A DNA stretch of 64,000 nt, from assembly GCF_900102195.1 (NCBI RefSeq), contig NZ_FNBE01000015.1, positions 1 through 64,000 of the forward strand, written 5' to 3'. Of the stretch, positions 18,237 through 26,361 are shown one piece after another (position 1 is the first letter of the stretch; every line of letters begins with the position of its first letter). A program made the translations under genes and the position numbers. A model generated the notes under the pieces. It worked only from the letters and a program-made list of their open reading frames with translations, made no database searches and was not told the DNA's origin. Origin of the DNA: Pseudonocardia oroxyli. Its GTDB lineage: Bacteria; Actinomycetota; Actinomycetes; Mycobacteriales; Pseudonocardiaceae.

Positions 18237-18738
18237 CCGAAGTCCCCGCGTGAAGGAGCTCACGGGCCACGCGGCGGACTCTCAGCGCCGCGCACCCTGC
18301 CGCCGCGAGCGCGAGCACGGGGACAACCCGAGCTGCGACCTCACTTAGGGCGGTACCCGGACCGATGCGCCCGGCCGGCCGCGGATGTCCAGCCAGCTCC
18401 ACTCCCGTCACGGCCTTCAGCTCGGCGGCCCCCATCACAGTGTCTGCAGGCTGCCAGCCTCGCCATATCGTTGCGCTGACGAAGTCCACGTCATAGGTCG
18501 ACGCGGTCCAGGCCGCCTTGGCCAGTGCCTCCGGCGCGAGCGATGCCGGGCACCCCGTGGACGACACAGCCAGGATGACCCCGCCGCCGCGATCGGCGAC
18601 TTCGTAGCTGACGTCGCCAGCACAGCCCAGCGACCTCGCGGCGTGGGTGAACGGCTCGGAGGGGAACGCTGCCATCACAGCGAGGAGGCCTCCGACGACG
18701 GCAGCAGCCGCGAGGAGGAGGCGGAAGAGGACAGTCAT
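18220..18738 (-). CDS. hypothetical membrane protein with extracytoplasmic domain
   Basis: 172 residues from ATG 18738 (an upstream ATG at 18789 would add 17 hydrophilic residues). A hydrophobic N-terminal helix (LFRLLLAAAAVVGGLLAVMA) is followed by a ~90-residue domain with two cysteines (SLGCAG, SSTGCPASL), then a second hydrophobic segment (VVPVLALAAAGCAALRV) and a basic tail. The family is not recognised. It is convergent with, and overlaps, the last transfer gene. Confidence 0.6.
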   Translation of the reverse strand: MTVLFRLLLAAAAVVGGLLAVMAAFPSEPFTHAARSLGCAGDVSYEVADRGGGVILAVSSTGCPASLAPEALAKAAWTASTYDVDFVSATIWRGWQPADTVMGAAELKAVTGVELAGHPRPAGRIGPGTALSEVAARVVPVLALAAAGCAALRVRRVARELLHAGTSVSVRR

Positions 18739-19148
18739 CCGCGGAGCGTCCTCGGGGTCCGAACAGGATGTCGACAGCCGACTTCGCACTGTGGATAGCT
18801 CGGCGCGCTCGACTGTCAGTGTGGATAGCGATCCACCACCCTCGGGGGCGGGCTCTCAGTCAGATGGACGCAGAATGCGAAGCTGCGACCTGCCCTGCTT
18901 TCCGGATCACCGCCGAGACCAGCGGTTCGCGTGCGCGCCATCATCGAGCGCCGGGACCACACACGGTGAGGCTCTGCGACCGAGTTTCGAGCGTAGATCG
19001 CCACCTGCTAGCCCCGGCCATTCATGGGGCCCAGCGACTGACCTCTGATCCATGATCGTCGCCGGTTTCCCGGGGCAGGCGTGCGGGATCGTCCGGCCTG
19101 CTGTGCTGCCGGGTGCTCCGCTCTGCTCGTGCCGACGGTGAGGCTGGT

Positions 19149-20558
19149 TCAGCCGGCAGGGACGGGCAGCGCGTGAAGCCGGGCGAAGGCCGCCGCGAGC
19201 TGCTCGGCCCAGGGCCAGGACTGCTGGATTCGGATCCAGGTGCGGCGTTGGCCCCGGGTGATGCGGGCGGCGACGTGGAGCAGCCGGTAGCGCAGCGTCT
19301 TCGGCTCGGCCTTGGCGAGATGGCCGTCGAGGACGAGGTGCTGGGTCGCGGCGAGCAGGTCGACGGCGAGCATGACGACGGTCAGCCACGCAGAGTTGAT
19401 CGCGAAGGTCCGGGACGGGAAGTGGTTCAGGCCGGTGTCCTTGGCGGTGCGGATGCGGTCCTCGACGCGGGCGTGGGCGCGGTGGCGGGCGTCGAGGAAC
19501 GCCAGCTGACCAGCGGGGGTGTCGGTGGCGAAGCAGGTGTAGCGCCAGCCGTCGCGGGTCTCCATGAGGTCGAGCTGCGCGCCCGGGTGCGGGCGTTCGC
19601 GGCGGACGATCACCCGGGTTCCGGTCGGGTAGCCCTCCAACGCTGCGGTGGGCAGCAGCCCGGTGAGCTCGGCCAGTCCGGCGCCGTCGCGGTGGCCGCC
19701 GTCGGTATCCACGGCGTCGGCCCACACCTTCTTCGGGACCGCGGTGATGGCGGCGCGTTCGCGGTCGGTGATGGCCCATCCGACGGAGAACTCGCTGTTT
19801 ACGGCGTTGTCGCGTTGGGCGCGGATGTGGGTCAGGAACGCCTTCGTGCAGCCCGCGGTGTCCGCGCGGACCAGGATCTTGCGGCCGTGGCGGTGCCGAT
19901 CGGGGATCTGGGCCAGGGCCTGGTCGAGCACGCTGATGTGGTCGGCGGCGGTGTTCGCGCCCGCGTTGCCGCGCCGCAGCACTCCGGTGAGGAACTCGGA
20001 TGTGTTGTCGCAGAACGCCATCAGCGGGTGGTAGCCGAAAGTCCGCTTGAACGTCGGCGCCGCCTGCTCCTTCTCCGAGTGGCAGATCACGATCGAGGCG
20101 TCCAGGTCGATGACCAGAACGTCGAGGTCCTGCCCGGCGACCCTCGCGGGCGGAAACAGGCGACCGTGGCGTTCGGCGTGCTGGTCCCAGACCACCTCCC
20201 GGGCCCTCGCCCGAGCCGCCGCCACTCGGGCCAGGATCGTGTCGTCGAGGCGGTCGAGCAGCCTCCAGCACGTCGAGTCCGACGCCACGGCCCCGAACAA
20301 CTCGCCCTGGTCGCGCAGGACGTCGATCTCGGAGATCGTGGTCGCCCCGTCGGCGACGGCGACCGCGAGGTCCACCAACACCCGGCCCGGATCATGCCGA
20401 GTGCCCGGCCGCCGCAACACGTCCAGGACCTGGGACAACTCGGCGGTCAGCGTGGTCCGATCGGCGACGTCGGCCAGCAGCCGCGACCCGGCATGCGACA
20501 CCACCCCGGCCCCGTCGGCGGTCACCATGATCTTCGGGCGGGTGGTTGTAGCCTGCAC
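19149..20558 (-). CDS. IS1380-family transposase
   Basis: A 469-residue DDE transposase. N-terminal family landmarks are VVSHAGSRLLADVADRTTL and DPGRVLVDLAVAVADGA. The catalytic core shows VLVIDLDASIV (first Asp), LVRADTAGC (second Asp) and, near the C-terminus, NHFPSRTFAINSAWL and WLTVVMLAVDLLA. Length is normal and the frame is unbroken, so the element may be active. ATG at 20558. Confidence 0.93.
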   Translation of the reverse strand: MQATTTRPKIMVTADGAGVVSHAGSRLLADVADRTTLTAELSQVLDVLRRPGTRHDPGRVLVDLAVAVADGATTISEIDVLRDQGELFGAVASDSTCWRLLDRLDDTILARVAAARARAREVVWDQHAERHGRLFPPARVAGQDLDVLVIDLDASIVICHSEKEQAAPTFKRTFGYHPLMAFCDNTSEFLTGVLRRGNAGANTAADHISVLDQALAQIPDRHRHGRKILVRADTAGCTKAFLTHIRAQRDNAVNSEFSVGWAITDRERAAITAVPKKVWADAVDTDGGHRDGAGLAELTGLLPTAALEGYPTGTRVIVRRERPHPGAQLDLMETRDGWRYTCFATDTPAGQLAFLDARHRAHARVEDRIRTAKDTGLNHFPSRTFAINSAWLTVVMLAVDLLAATQHLVLDGHLAKAEPKTLRYRLLHVAARITRGQRRTWIRIQQSWPWAEQLAAAFARLHALPVPAG

Positions 20559-20561
20559 TCG

Positions 20562-20633
20562 GAAAGTGCCTCCTCGACCCCGGCGGACATGGCCCTCAGC
20601 AAGCCCTGTCTTACCTGGTCGAGAGGCACTTTC
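20562..20633. repeat. large inverted repeat upstream of the IS1380 transposase
   Basis: GAAAGTGCCTCcTCGACC (20562-20579) and its near-perfect complement GGTCGAGAGGCACTTTC (20617-20633) are separated by 37 bp, inside the element just before the transposase start. It could form a hairpin in DNA or in the leader RNA and might limit transposase expression from outside transcription. A function is inferred only. Confidence 0.6.
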
Positions 20634-20958
20634 TTCTTTCGGGGGTCATCTACCGCCCGGCCCGCCATGAAGAGTCCGGGCTAGCCTCCCGCGACCGAAG
20701 CGGACCTCTTGCTTACTTGTGTCGGAATCCGGCCTGGGCGCCTCCCGGTCAAGACAGAAGGTTGTAACCGAACACAAGGAGACTGGTCTGAATCGGCTAG
20801 CTTAATACCCCGTTTGCTCAGCTATAACAGCACCATATGGGCTAACAGCTCGTATGATCGAGTTAAAGAACTCGCCAACCGCTGTCACGCATCATCAGTC
20901 TTAAGTATGTTCGTTTTACGTCCGGATCGCCGGATCGAAATTCGCTCGGGGGGACAGC

Positions 20959-21420
20959 ATGCGTAGGTTGGCAATGGCGTTGGTGGGAATTCTTGGAGTC
21001 GTGGCACTTCTTGGCCTAGGAGCAGCAGGGGCTGCGAGCGCTGGCGAAGTTCAGATACAGAACACTGTGGTTCCTTGCGACTCGGGTCCGCCTGAGCCGA
21101 TTAGCTTGGAGTACATTAGCGAAGGCACGGCCGTATGCTTCGGCGGAACGGTCGGCTTCGAGAACGTTGGCGCGAACATCGGCGCATTCGGCGCTGGCGG
21201 ATACTATGGACATTTGTTTCTCCGTAGTGCCGATGGGAGCGAAGTTTTCGTTTTGCCCTTTTATCCGAACGAGGGAACATTTATTGGTGCATATGTCACG
21301 GTCGTTGAGATCACTCCGCCCTTTGATCGAGCAGAGCTTCCGGACACCTTGGACGGACACAAGGTCATCAGTCCAAGTGAAGTCGCGGCCGCCGTGTCCG
21401 GAGGGCGTGACAAGATCTAG
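20959..21420 (+). CDS. secreted hypothetical protein
   Basis: 153 residues with a clear signal peptide (LAMALVGILGVVALLGLGAA, cleavage after ASA). ATG at 20959 follows GGGGGGACAGC. The mature part has two cysteines (VPCDSG, AVCFGG) and a Gly/aromatic beta-rich centre (GAGGYYGHLFLR) reminiscent of small extracellular beta-sandwich or crystallin-like proteins, but the family is not recognised. The gene lies in a segment of distinctly lower GC than its surroundings, just after an IS1380 element, so recent acquisition is likely. A strong terminator follows. Confidence 0.75.
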   Translation: MRRLAMALVGILGVVALLGLGAAGAASAGEVQIQNTVVPCDSGPPEPISLEYISEGTAVCFGGTVGFENVGANIGAFGAGGYYGHLFLRSADGSEVFVLPFYPNEGTFIGAYVTVVEITPPFDRAELPDTLDGHKVISPSEVAAAVSGGRDKI

Positions 21421-21429
21421 TTAGACTGG

Positions 21430-21459
21430 CCTGACCCCTACCTCCTGGTAGGGGTCAGG
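21430..21459 (+). terminator. hairpin terminator after the secreted-protein gene
   Basis: A perfect 12-bp stem, CCTGACCCCTAC and GTAGGGGTCAGG, closes a 6-nt loop (CTCCTG), nine bases after the stop codon at 21420. There is no long T-run after it, as is common in high-GC actinobacteria. Confidence 0.8.
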
Positions 21460-21588
21460 TCGTACGTGGGACGGTCGCGTACTACGTCAACCGTGATCGA
21501 CGTGCACCTGAGGGCCATGCGCAGGATTTGGCAGTGCGGGGCTAGAGTGTCAAGATCGACCTACACGTCACTTCTCGGGGGTGGCAAG

Positions 21589-22227
21589 ATGCCGTTCTTT
21601 AGCCCACCGGACGACCTGGACAGGCCCCACCGTCCCGCTCCAGGTCCAAAGCCAGCTGTATGGGCTCAGCCGCCCGAGTTAGTGATACCGGGCATTCTGC
21701 CAGAGCGTATGCGTTTGGCGGAGACTGAGGCGGGGACGATTACGCTCGTCGAGCTTAGAGCGTTTCCGCAGGGGTGCTGGTGGGAAATCGTCGCTACAGT
21801 GCGCGCCTCGGATGATTGGGCAACAGCGAGGCGCGCTTGGAATGTTCTGTTCGGGACCGATTCGAGGCGCACCGCCGACGGCGGTCTACCTCCGGAACTA
21901 CTCAGGTTTGGCCTCCAATACTCTGACGGCTCGTCGGCCTCAACCTTAACTCGCGTTCCAGTCGTGGTGGACGAGACATTGCCACCGCCCACGCCTCCGG
22001 TGCTATACGTCCGGCCTACTTCTGCCGGACCAAGTCATGATCCTGACTGGCTGCGAATCAGTATTGGTCTGTGGCAGTGGCCACTGCCACCCGATGGGCC
22101 ATTCGAGCTGGTGTTTGAGTACCCACTTATCAGTGTGGCGGAGACTAGATTCGAATTTAGCGGCACCCGTATTCGAGAGGCTGCAGAAGAGGCATTTTCG
22201 ACGACGCCGCGATCTTCTATCGTCTAG
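21589..22227 (+). CDS. hypothetical protein in low-GC segment
   Basis: 212 residues from ATG 21589 (preceded by GGGGGTGGCAAG); a longer frame reaches up to 21466 but that part is not protein-like. A Pro-rich start (PPDDLDRPHRPAPGPKP) precedes a beta-rich domain with many Trp residues (GCWWEIVATVRASDDWATA, GLWQWPLPPDGPFELVFEYP). No signal peptide or membrane helix. Family not recognised. The same lower-GC context as the preceding secreted protein suggests shared origin. Confidence 0.65.
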   Translation: MPFFSPPDDLDRPHRPAPGPKPAVWAQPPELVIPGILPERMRLAETEAGTITLVELRAFPQGCWWEIVATVRASDDWATARRAWNVLFGTDSRRTADGGLPPELLRFGLQYSDGSSASTLTRVPVVVDETLPPPTPPVLYVRPTSAGPSHDPDWLRISIGLWQWPLPPDGPFELVFEYPLISVAETRFEFSGTRIREAAEEAFSTTPRSSIV

Positions 22228-22408
22228 TAGTTCCGGGTCCTCTCCTTTCGGTCACCTCAGTTATACGGACCACAGACCTGGTGCAACATGCGCAAACGTG
22301 CATCAAATGTCGCCCGATTGAGGTATTTGCCAATGAGCGTCGCCGCCGTAGCGTGACTTGAGTTCACACTTCCGACCTTGTTCGAGCTTCCAACTCTAGG
22401 AGGACTTT

Positions 22409-22903
22409 GTGTCCCTCACTGTTTCGCCCGACCTACTGGAAAAGGCGAAGAGTGGCCCGATCGATCTGGGCGACTTCGTGGATTGCATCAAGACCTCGCT
22501 GCCCTACGCGTAGTCGATGGTTGAGCGGCTGGCGAAGGAACTGGACGCGTCTGGCGAGGCTTCCGTACAGAACTTGGAGGTCCCACCGGACGACAGGGCG
22601 TGGGGCGAGGTGTTCCGGCTGGTGGGGAGTAACGCCATGCGCGGTGCGGTGCAGGAGCACTTCAGCGTGAAGATGGCGTTCCAGAACTGCTGCAAGGTCG
22701 GACTGTTCCGGCCGGACGCGACCGAGGAGTACGAGCGGTTCGTGTCGCCGCAGGCGCAACTGCTCAACCAGCGGCCGGACCTGCTGAACTGCCGATCTGA
22801 CAGAACGAGAGCGGCGCCACCCGGGAGTCCGGGTGGCGCCGTTCTGCTATTCCGGGTCGACCGCGAGCGCGTATTCGAGCTTGAACTGGTTGGCCGCGAG
22901 TAG
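22409..22903 (+). pseudogene. SCO5389-like conserved actinobacterial protein, interrupted by an in-frame TAG
   Basis: A strong AGGAGG precedes GTG 22409. Codons 1-34 read SLTVSPDLLEKAKSGPIDLG ... VDCIKTSLPYA. Codon 35 is TAG (22511-22513), then the same frame continues (SMVERLAKELDASGE ... MAFQNCCKVGLFRPD ... QLLNQRPDLLNC). From memory, the family continues SLPYAW at this point, so the amber codon probably replaces a tryptophan TGG. The usual stop after the final Cys is also lost, and the frame runs 36 codons into the terminator hairpin to 22903. Normal family length is about 130 residues. A fragment could restart at ATG 22517, but the simplest reading is a recent pseudogene. Confidence 0.75.
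22812..22841 (+). terminator. strong hairpin terminator
   Basis: Perfect 13-bp stem CGGCGCCACCCGG / CCGGGTGGCGCCG with a GAGT loop, followed by TTCT. It lies between the convergent interrupted plus-strand gene and the GntR pseudogene, so it can serve both directions. The readthrough tail of the plus-strand frame crosses it. Confidence 0.85.
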
Positions 22904-23556
22904 CAGGTCCGCGGTCTCGATCGGCGTCGTGACGTGGTAGCTGGTCCGCACGATGACGATGACCGGGACGCCGGGTCGCAGGCCCATCTGCTCGGCCTCG
23001 GACGGGCGTGGCATGCGTGAGTGCAGCTGTTCCACGATGGACGTGGGCCGCATCCCGATGGAGGTGAAGCGGTCCACGATCCCGGCCCCGAGCAGCGGGC
23101 CTTCCTCGGGCAGCTCGATCGGGGTGCCACGCGTGAGACTCAGGGGCTCGTACGACGTCACGAGCATGATCGGCTTCATGTTGGCGTAGGAGACGTAGTC
23201 GGTGCGCATGACCTCGTCGCCGATGCTGATCTTGAGTCGGTGGGCGACTTCGAGTCCGGCCCGATCCGGCGCGCTCTTGTGGGTGTACTCCGGTGACTGG
23301 GCTGTTGCGAGGGCTTCCTCTTCGAACGGCGCTCGAGCGTTGGACCGGTAGTGCAGGGCGCTGCGACGGATGAGCGGGTCGTGCAGCAGGATCGTGGCCC
23401 GGCCGCCTTTGGACGTGGCCGATGAGCCCTTCGGATTCGAGCTGGCTACGAGCCGAGACCCGCCTGCGCAGGCCCTCTGACTCCAGAATGTCTACACACC
23501 GGACGGATGAACTCGGCAGCGTCTGACGGTCGCTTGTTGAGGGGAGCCCAGCTCAC
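22847..23556 (-). pseudogene. GntR/UTRA regulator, frameshifted and lacking part of the HTH
   Basis: GTG at 23556 starts a typical GntR beginning (SWAPLNKRPSDAAEFIR). The frame then breaks. The HTH middle is missing or scrambled (LESEGLRRRVSARSQLESEG, with LESEG occurring twice). Another single-base change near 23400 separates IGHVQRRPG from TILLHDPLIRRSALHY. The UTRA effector domain (about 23390 to 22847) is intact: GLEVAHRLKISIGDEVMRTD ... IVIVRTSYHVTTPIETAD. GntR regulators of this type repress transfer and replication of actinobacterial elements, so the loss may have deregulated or frozen this one. It is followed by a bidirectional terminator. Confidence 0.75.
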
Positions 23557-23579
23557 GTCCGCACCAACCCGCAACTCAC

Positions 23580-23759
23580 TCAGGAGCCCGCGATGACAAG
23601 GTGCAGGTTCGGCGCAGCCTCGGAGTCGAGGTCTTCGACCACCTCACCGGCCAGCATGATGACCTTGTTCTCGAAATGCGTGGCGATGCGTTCATCGGAG
23701 AGGAAACGCTGCAGCCTGACTCGGACCGTCTCCACCTGCGGTGTCTCGTCGTCGCTCAC
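23580..23759 (-). CDS. small hypothetical protein between primase and GntR genes
   Basis: 59 residues from GTG 23759. A longer start (ATG 23852) would overlap the primase gene by 47 bp. The sequence VETVRVRLQRFLSDERIATH and IMLAGEVVEDLDSEAAPNLH is compositionally protein-like, with a basic helix followed by an acidic/hydrophobic end. Same strand as the primase (46 bp downstream) and the GntR remnant (24 bp upstream of it), so probably one operon. Function unknown. Confidence 0.6.
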   Translation of the reverse strand: MSDDETPQVETVRVRLQRFLSDERIATHFENKVIMLAGEVVEDLDSEAAPNLHLVIAGS

Positions 23760-23805
23760 AACCGGCTCAACCGGCGAGCCTGGTCCGGGGATGCCGTCGA
23801 CAGCA

Positions 23806-24702
23806 TCACATCCGTCCTTCGTGACCGACCTGAGCGCCGGGCACGTGGCCATGCCCGGCAGCTCCCAAGACGTTCCGCTGCGGGGTCGCGTAGTGCCTGA
23901 GCCCGGCGTCGATCGCGCGTCGAATCTCTCGGGAGGTGAGGACGCCTGGTGGCTGGTGTCGATCCGCTGCCTGAGTGAGAGCCGCACGAACCTGGGCCTC
24001 GCCGAGGCCGCCCGCATTCACGAGGCGGCCGAGCCGGACGGCGGCGACGAAGAGCGTGTGGTTGCGGTTTCCCGCCAGCGCCTCCTCCACTCGCCGGAGC
24101 TCGCGGGCGATGGTGGCCTCGAGGCTGCGATTCACCGACGTCGGCTGCGGCTGCACTGCGACCGGCACGCCGACCAGGCTCGCGAGCCAAGGGGGCAACG
24201 TCATCACCTCAGCGCCGGCGACCACGCGATACCTCTTGCCGTCGATGACCGACCCGGCTCCTACGACGTAGGAACCGCCGAGGGATGCCGTGACCCTGGG
24301 CGAAATCCGCACCGTTGACCTCGGGACCGTCTCCCGCCCCGCCGCGAAGTACAGCTGCTCGCCTCCCGACGGTGTCAGGACGGTGTGCGTCTCGGCCGGA
24401 ACGTGACTCCCGGCCTGGGCAGCAAGCTGCGCCAAGTGCTGGCGTCCGTGGTCGCCGGGCGGGCCGCGGTGCAGATTCAGCACCACCAAGCCGGCGGGCC
24501 CGCAGGCGACCCCGACGTTCCACGGCGCGATCTCCCAGGTGCGTCGGATGATCGCGGGATCAGTCGTGGCACGTGCCTCCCAGTCACGGATGGCCGGCTC
24601 GTGTCGGCGCGGACGAAGCGGGAAGACCGGCCACCCACGTCCTGCCAGCTCCAGCGCAGCGGCTTCGAGCACTCCGGCCCGGCGGGCAGGACTGTCTTCC
24701 AC
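23806..24702 (-). CDS. bifunctional primase/polymerase-like protein with altered active site
   Basis: 298 residues matching the AICE-type prim-pol proteins: LELAGRGWPVFPLRPRRHEP at residues 18-36, RDWEARATTDPAIIRRTW, NVGVACGPAGLVVLN, then SGGEQLYFAAG and GGSYVVGAGSVIDGKRY. In active members the strand after the GPxGL motif carries acidic metal ligands (D-x-D/E). Here residues 76 and 78 are Asn and His (VVLNLHRG). The catalytic metal site therefore seems lost, although the fold and length are preserved. In its usual role the protein starts replication of the excised element. Here a binding-only role or decay is possible. Confidence 0.75.
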   Translation of the reverse strand: MEDSPARRAGVLEAAALELAGRGWPVFPLRPRRHEPAIRDWEARATTDPAIIRRTWEIAPWNVGVACGPAGLVVLNLHRGPPGDHGRQHLAQLAAQAGSHVPAETHTVLTPSGGEQLYFAAGRETVPRSTVRISPRVTASLGGSYVVGAGSVIDGKRYRVVAGAEVMTLPPWLASLVGVPVAVQPQPTSVNRSLEATIARELRRVEEALAGNRNHTLFVAAVRLGRLVNAGGLGEAQVRAALTQAADRHQPPGVLTSREIRRAIDAGLRHYATPQRNVLGAAGHGHVPGAQVGHEGRM

Positions 24703-24919
24703 GGTTCCTCCTGGTCAGGCGAGCGCCGACCGACTCTGTCCCTCCCTCGTTCGGTCCTCGCGTGGGCTTGTTCGCTGTCCGCTTCACAGTCGTTCGCACC
24801 CGCTCGCTCTGCTCCATCCGAGTGATCTGATCTCATTCGGCCTCGTAACGGGTGCGTGCCTGCGACGGTCGTCGGCAGGCGAGCGCCGAGAACGACACCT
24901 CGCCGACGGGAGCCATGAC

Positions 24920-25510
24920 ATGCGAACGAGCGCGAACGACTCGCGAACGGCCGCCGAGAGGCTGAGAGCCGTGCTCGTGTCCTCCCGTGCCCGCGCGATC
25001 CCGCCCGCTACCGCCGCAGCGCTCTGTGTGGCGATGGCCGCGGGATGTTCGGAGCCGTCCGCTCCGGCCCCCTCGCCGTCCCCGACCGCGGCACCGTCTA
25101 CCGCGGACGCCCTCGCCGTCTACTCCGAGTTCTGGAGATTGAGCGGGCTCGCGGCTCAGACGCCGGGAAGCCAGGACTGGTCGGTACCTCTCGCGACGGT
25201 CGCACGTGGCCAGGCGCTCAACGATCTCGTTCTCGAGATCCGCAACTACCAGTCGCTGCCGGCCCATCTGGAAGGGCAGGTTCAGATCCGGCCCGTGGTG
25301 GACCCGTCGGTGCCCCCCACCGCGGACAGCGTCGCCGTGCTCGACTGCGTCGACATCAGCGGCTCCAAGCTCGTGGCTGACGACGACGGCCGGCTGCTCG
25401 ATGACCAGGCGAACCAGGCCACCCGCTACCGCTACCGCGCGGTCGTCGCACGGGAGGGATCGCGATGGCTCGTCGAACGGACGTCACCCGCCTTGGACGA
25501 ACCATGCTGA
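24920..25510 (+). CDS. lipoprotein-like protein opening the Tad operon
   Basis: 196 residues from ATG 24920. After a hydrophilic start there is a hydrophobic segment ending in a lipobox-like cysteine (ALCVAMAAGC), then a Pro/Ser linker. The domain that follows (ADALAVYSEFWRLSGLAAQT ... RYRAVVAREGSRWLVERTSP) looks like an NTF2-like fold similar to external domains of conjugation/pilus lipoproteins. Its 3' end overlaps the next gene by 46 bp. First gene of the unidirectional Tad-type operon. The promoter must lie in the ~215 bp between it and the divergent primase gene. Confidence 0.72.
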   Translation: MRTSANDSRTAAERLRAVLVSSRARAIPPATAAALCVAMAAGCSEPSAPAPSPSPTAAPSTADALAVYSEFWRLSGLAAQTPGSQDWSVPLATVARGQALNDLVLEIRNYQSLPAHLEGQVQIRPVVDPSVPPTADSVAVLDCVDISGSKLVADDDGRLLDDQANQATRYRYRAVVAREGSRWLVERTSPALDEPC

Positions 25511-26361
25511 CGGTTGCACTGGCCGGTGCGGCCGCGCTGGCTCCGCACGGGCCCGCCTCGGCAGGGCCGTCACCGAGGCAGCAGCCCGGACAGTGCGCGG
25601 TCGTCGTGAGTTCAGGCCGGTGTCTGGTTCAAGCCGCGGATCCTGGACGTCCCGGGGGCCCGGCAGCGGCGGCGAGGCCCGGCCGGCCGCCACGACAGCC
25701 GGCGTCGGCTGCGCAGAACCAGGCGGCGCTCGCACTTCCGGCAACCCGTGATCAGGCAGACGATCTGGCAGACGAGATCCAACGCGCCCTCGGGGTCGTC
25801 GACCCGCCCGAGGAGATCCCGCCCGTGGCCCCCGGGCCCGCCCAGGCGGCCGCCCAAGCCGCGACAGATCCCGCCGTGCCTGCCCAGGTCGCCATCAACG
25901 AACTCGACCTCGACGCACCGGTCATCCGGTTCTCGGGCGGGGACCCGGCATTCGTCGGGGTCCCCATCTGGTTGTGGCTCGACGGCGTCGACGAGCTTCC
26001 GCCCCAAGCGACCGCCGCGGTGGGTGCGGCCCGCGTCACCGCCACCGCCGAGTTGACCGCGGTCGAGTGGACACTCGGACCGCCCGGAGCGGAGGTCGTG
26101 TGTCGCGGTGCGGGTACTCCCTGGACGGGACAGGATGGCCCGTCGCCCGACTGCGGCTACAGCTACACCGCGAGGTCCCTCCCCGAACGGACCGGCGACT
26201 CCGGCAGGTTCCCGGTGACAGCGACGGCCGTGTGGCAGGTCGACTGGCAGGGAGTCTCGGCAGGCGCCCCGGTCGCCGGCGGGGAGGAACTCCGCCTGAC
26301 CACCGAGACGTCGATCGCCGTCGATGAGGTCCAGACGCTCGTCGTGGGCGAGGGCGAATGA
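25465..26361 (+). CDS. secreted protein of the Tad operon, function unknown
   Basis: 298 residues. ATG 25465 follows GGGAGG; an alternative ATG at 25504 sits directly before the signal core (LTVALAGAAALAPHGPASAG). After a Pro/Ala/Gln-rich linker comes a beta-rich domain (INELDLDAPVIRFSGGDPAF, VGVPIWLWLDGVDELPPQAT) with a disulfide-capable pair (VVCRG, SPDCGYSY). The PIWLW pattern recurs in actinobacterial exported proteins next to Tad genes. Probably a surface component of the pilus apparatus (inference). Confidence 0.7.
   Translation: MARRTDVTRLGRTMLTVALAGAAALAPHGPASAGPSPRQQPGQCAVVVSSGRCLVQAADPGRPGGPAAAARPGRPPRQPASAAQNQAALALPATRDQADDLADEIQRALGVVDPPEEIPPVAPGPAQAAAQAATDPAVPAQVAINELDLDAPVIRFSGGDPAFVGVPIWLWLDGVDELPPQATAAVGAARVTATAELTAVEWTLGPPGAEVVCRGAGTPWTGQDGPSPDCGYSYTARSLPERTGDSGRFPVTATAVWQVDWQGVSAGAPVAGGEELRLTTETSIAVDEVQTLVVGEGE

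Larger units (their letters stand above)
19012..20680 (-). mobile_element. IS1380-family insertion sequence with CTAG target duplication
   Basis: 1669 bp with imperfect terminal inverted repeats: CCCCGGCCATTCATGGGGCC from 19012, and, read inward from 20680, CCCGGACTCTTCATGGCGGG. It is flanked on both sides by CTAG (19008-19011 and 20681-20684), which fits the 4-bp duplication of IS1380 elements. It holds one intact transposase gene. It separates the type IV secretion operon from the lower-GC block. Confidence 0.88.

Noticed and set aside
19113..20684. 523-residue plus-strand open frame across the IS1380 element
   Set aside because: It is antisense to a well-recognised transposase and has no protein-like features.
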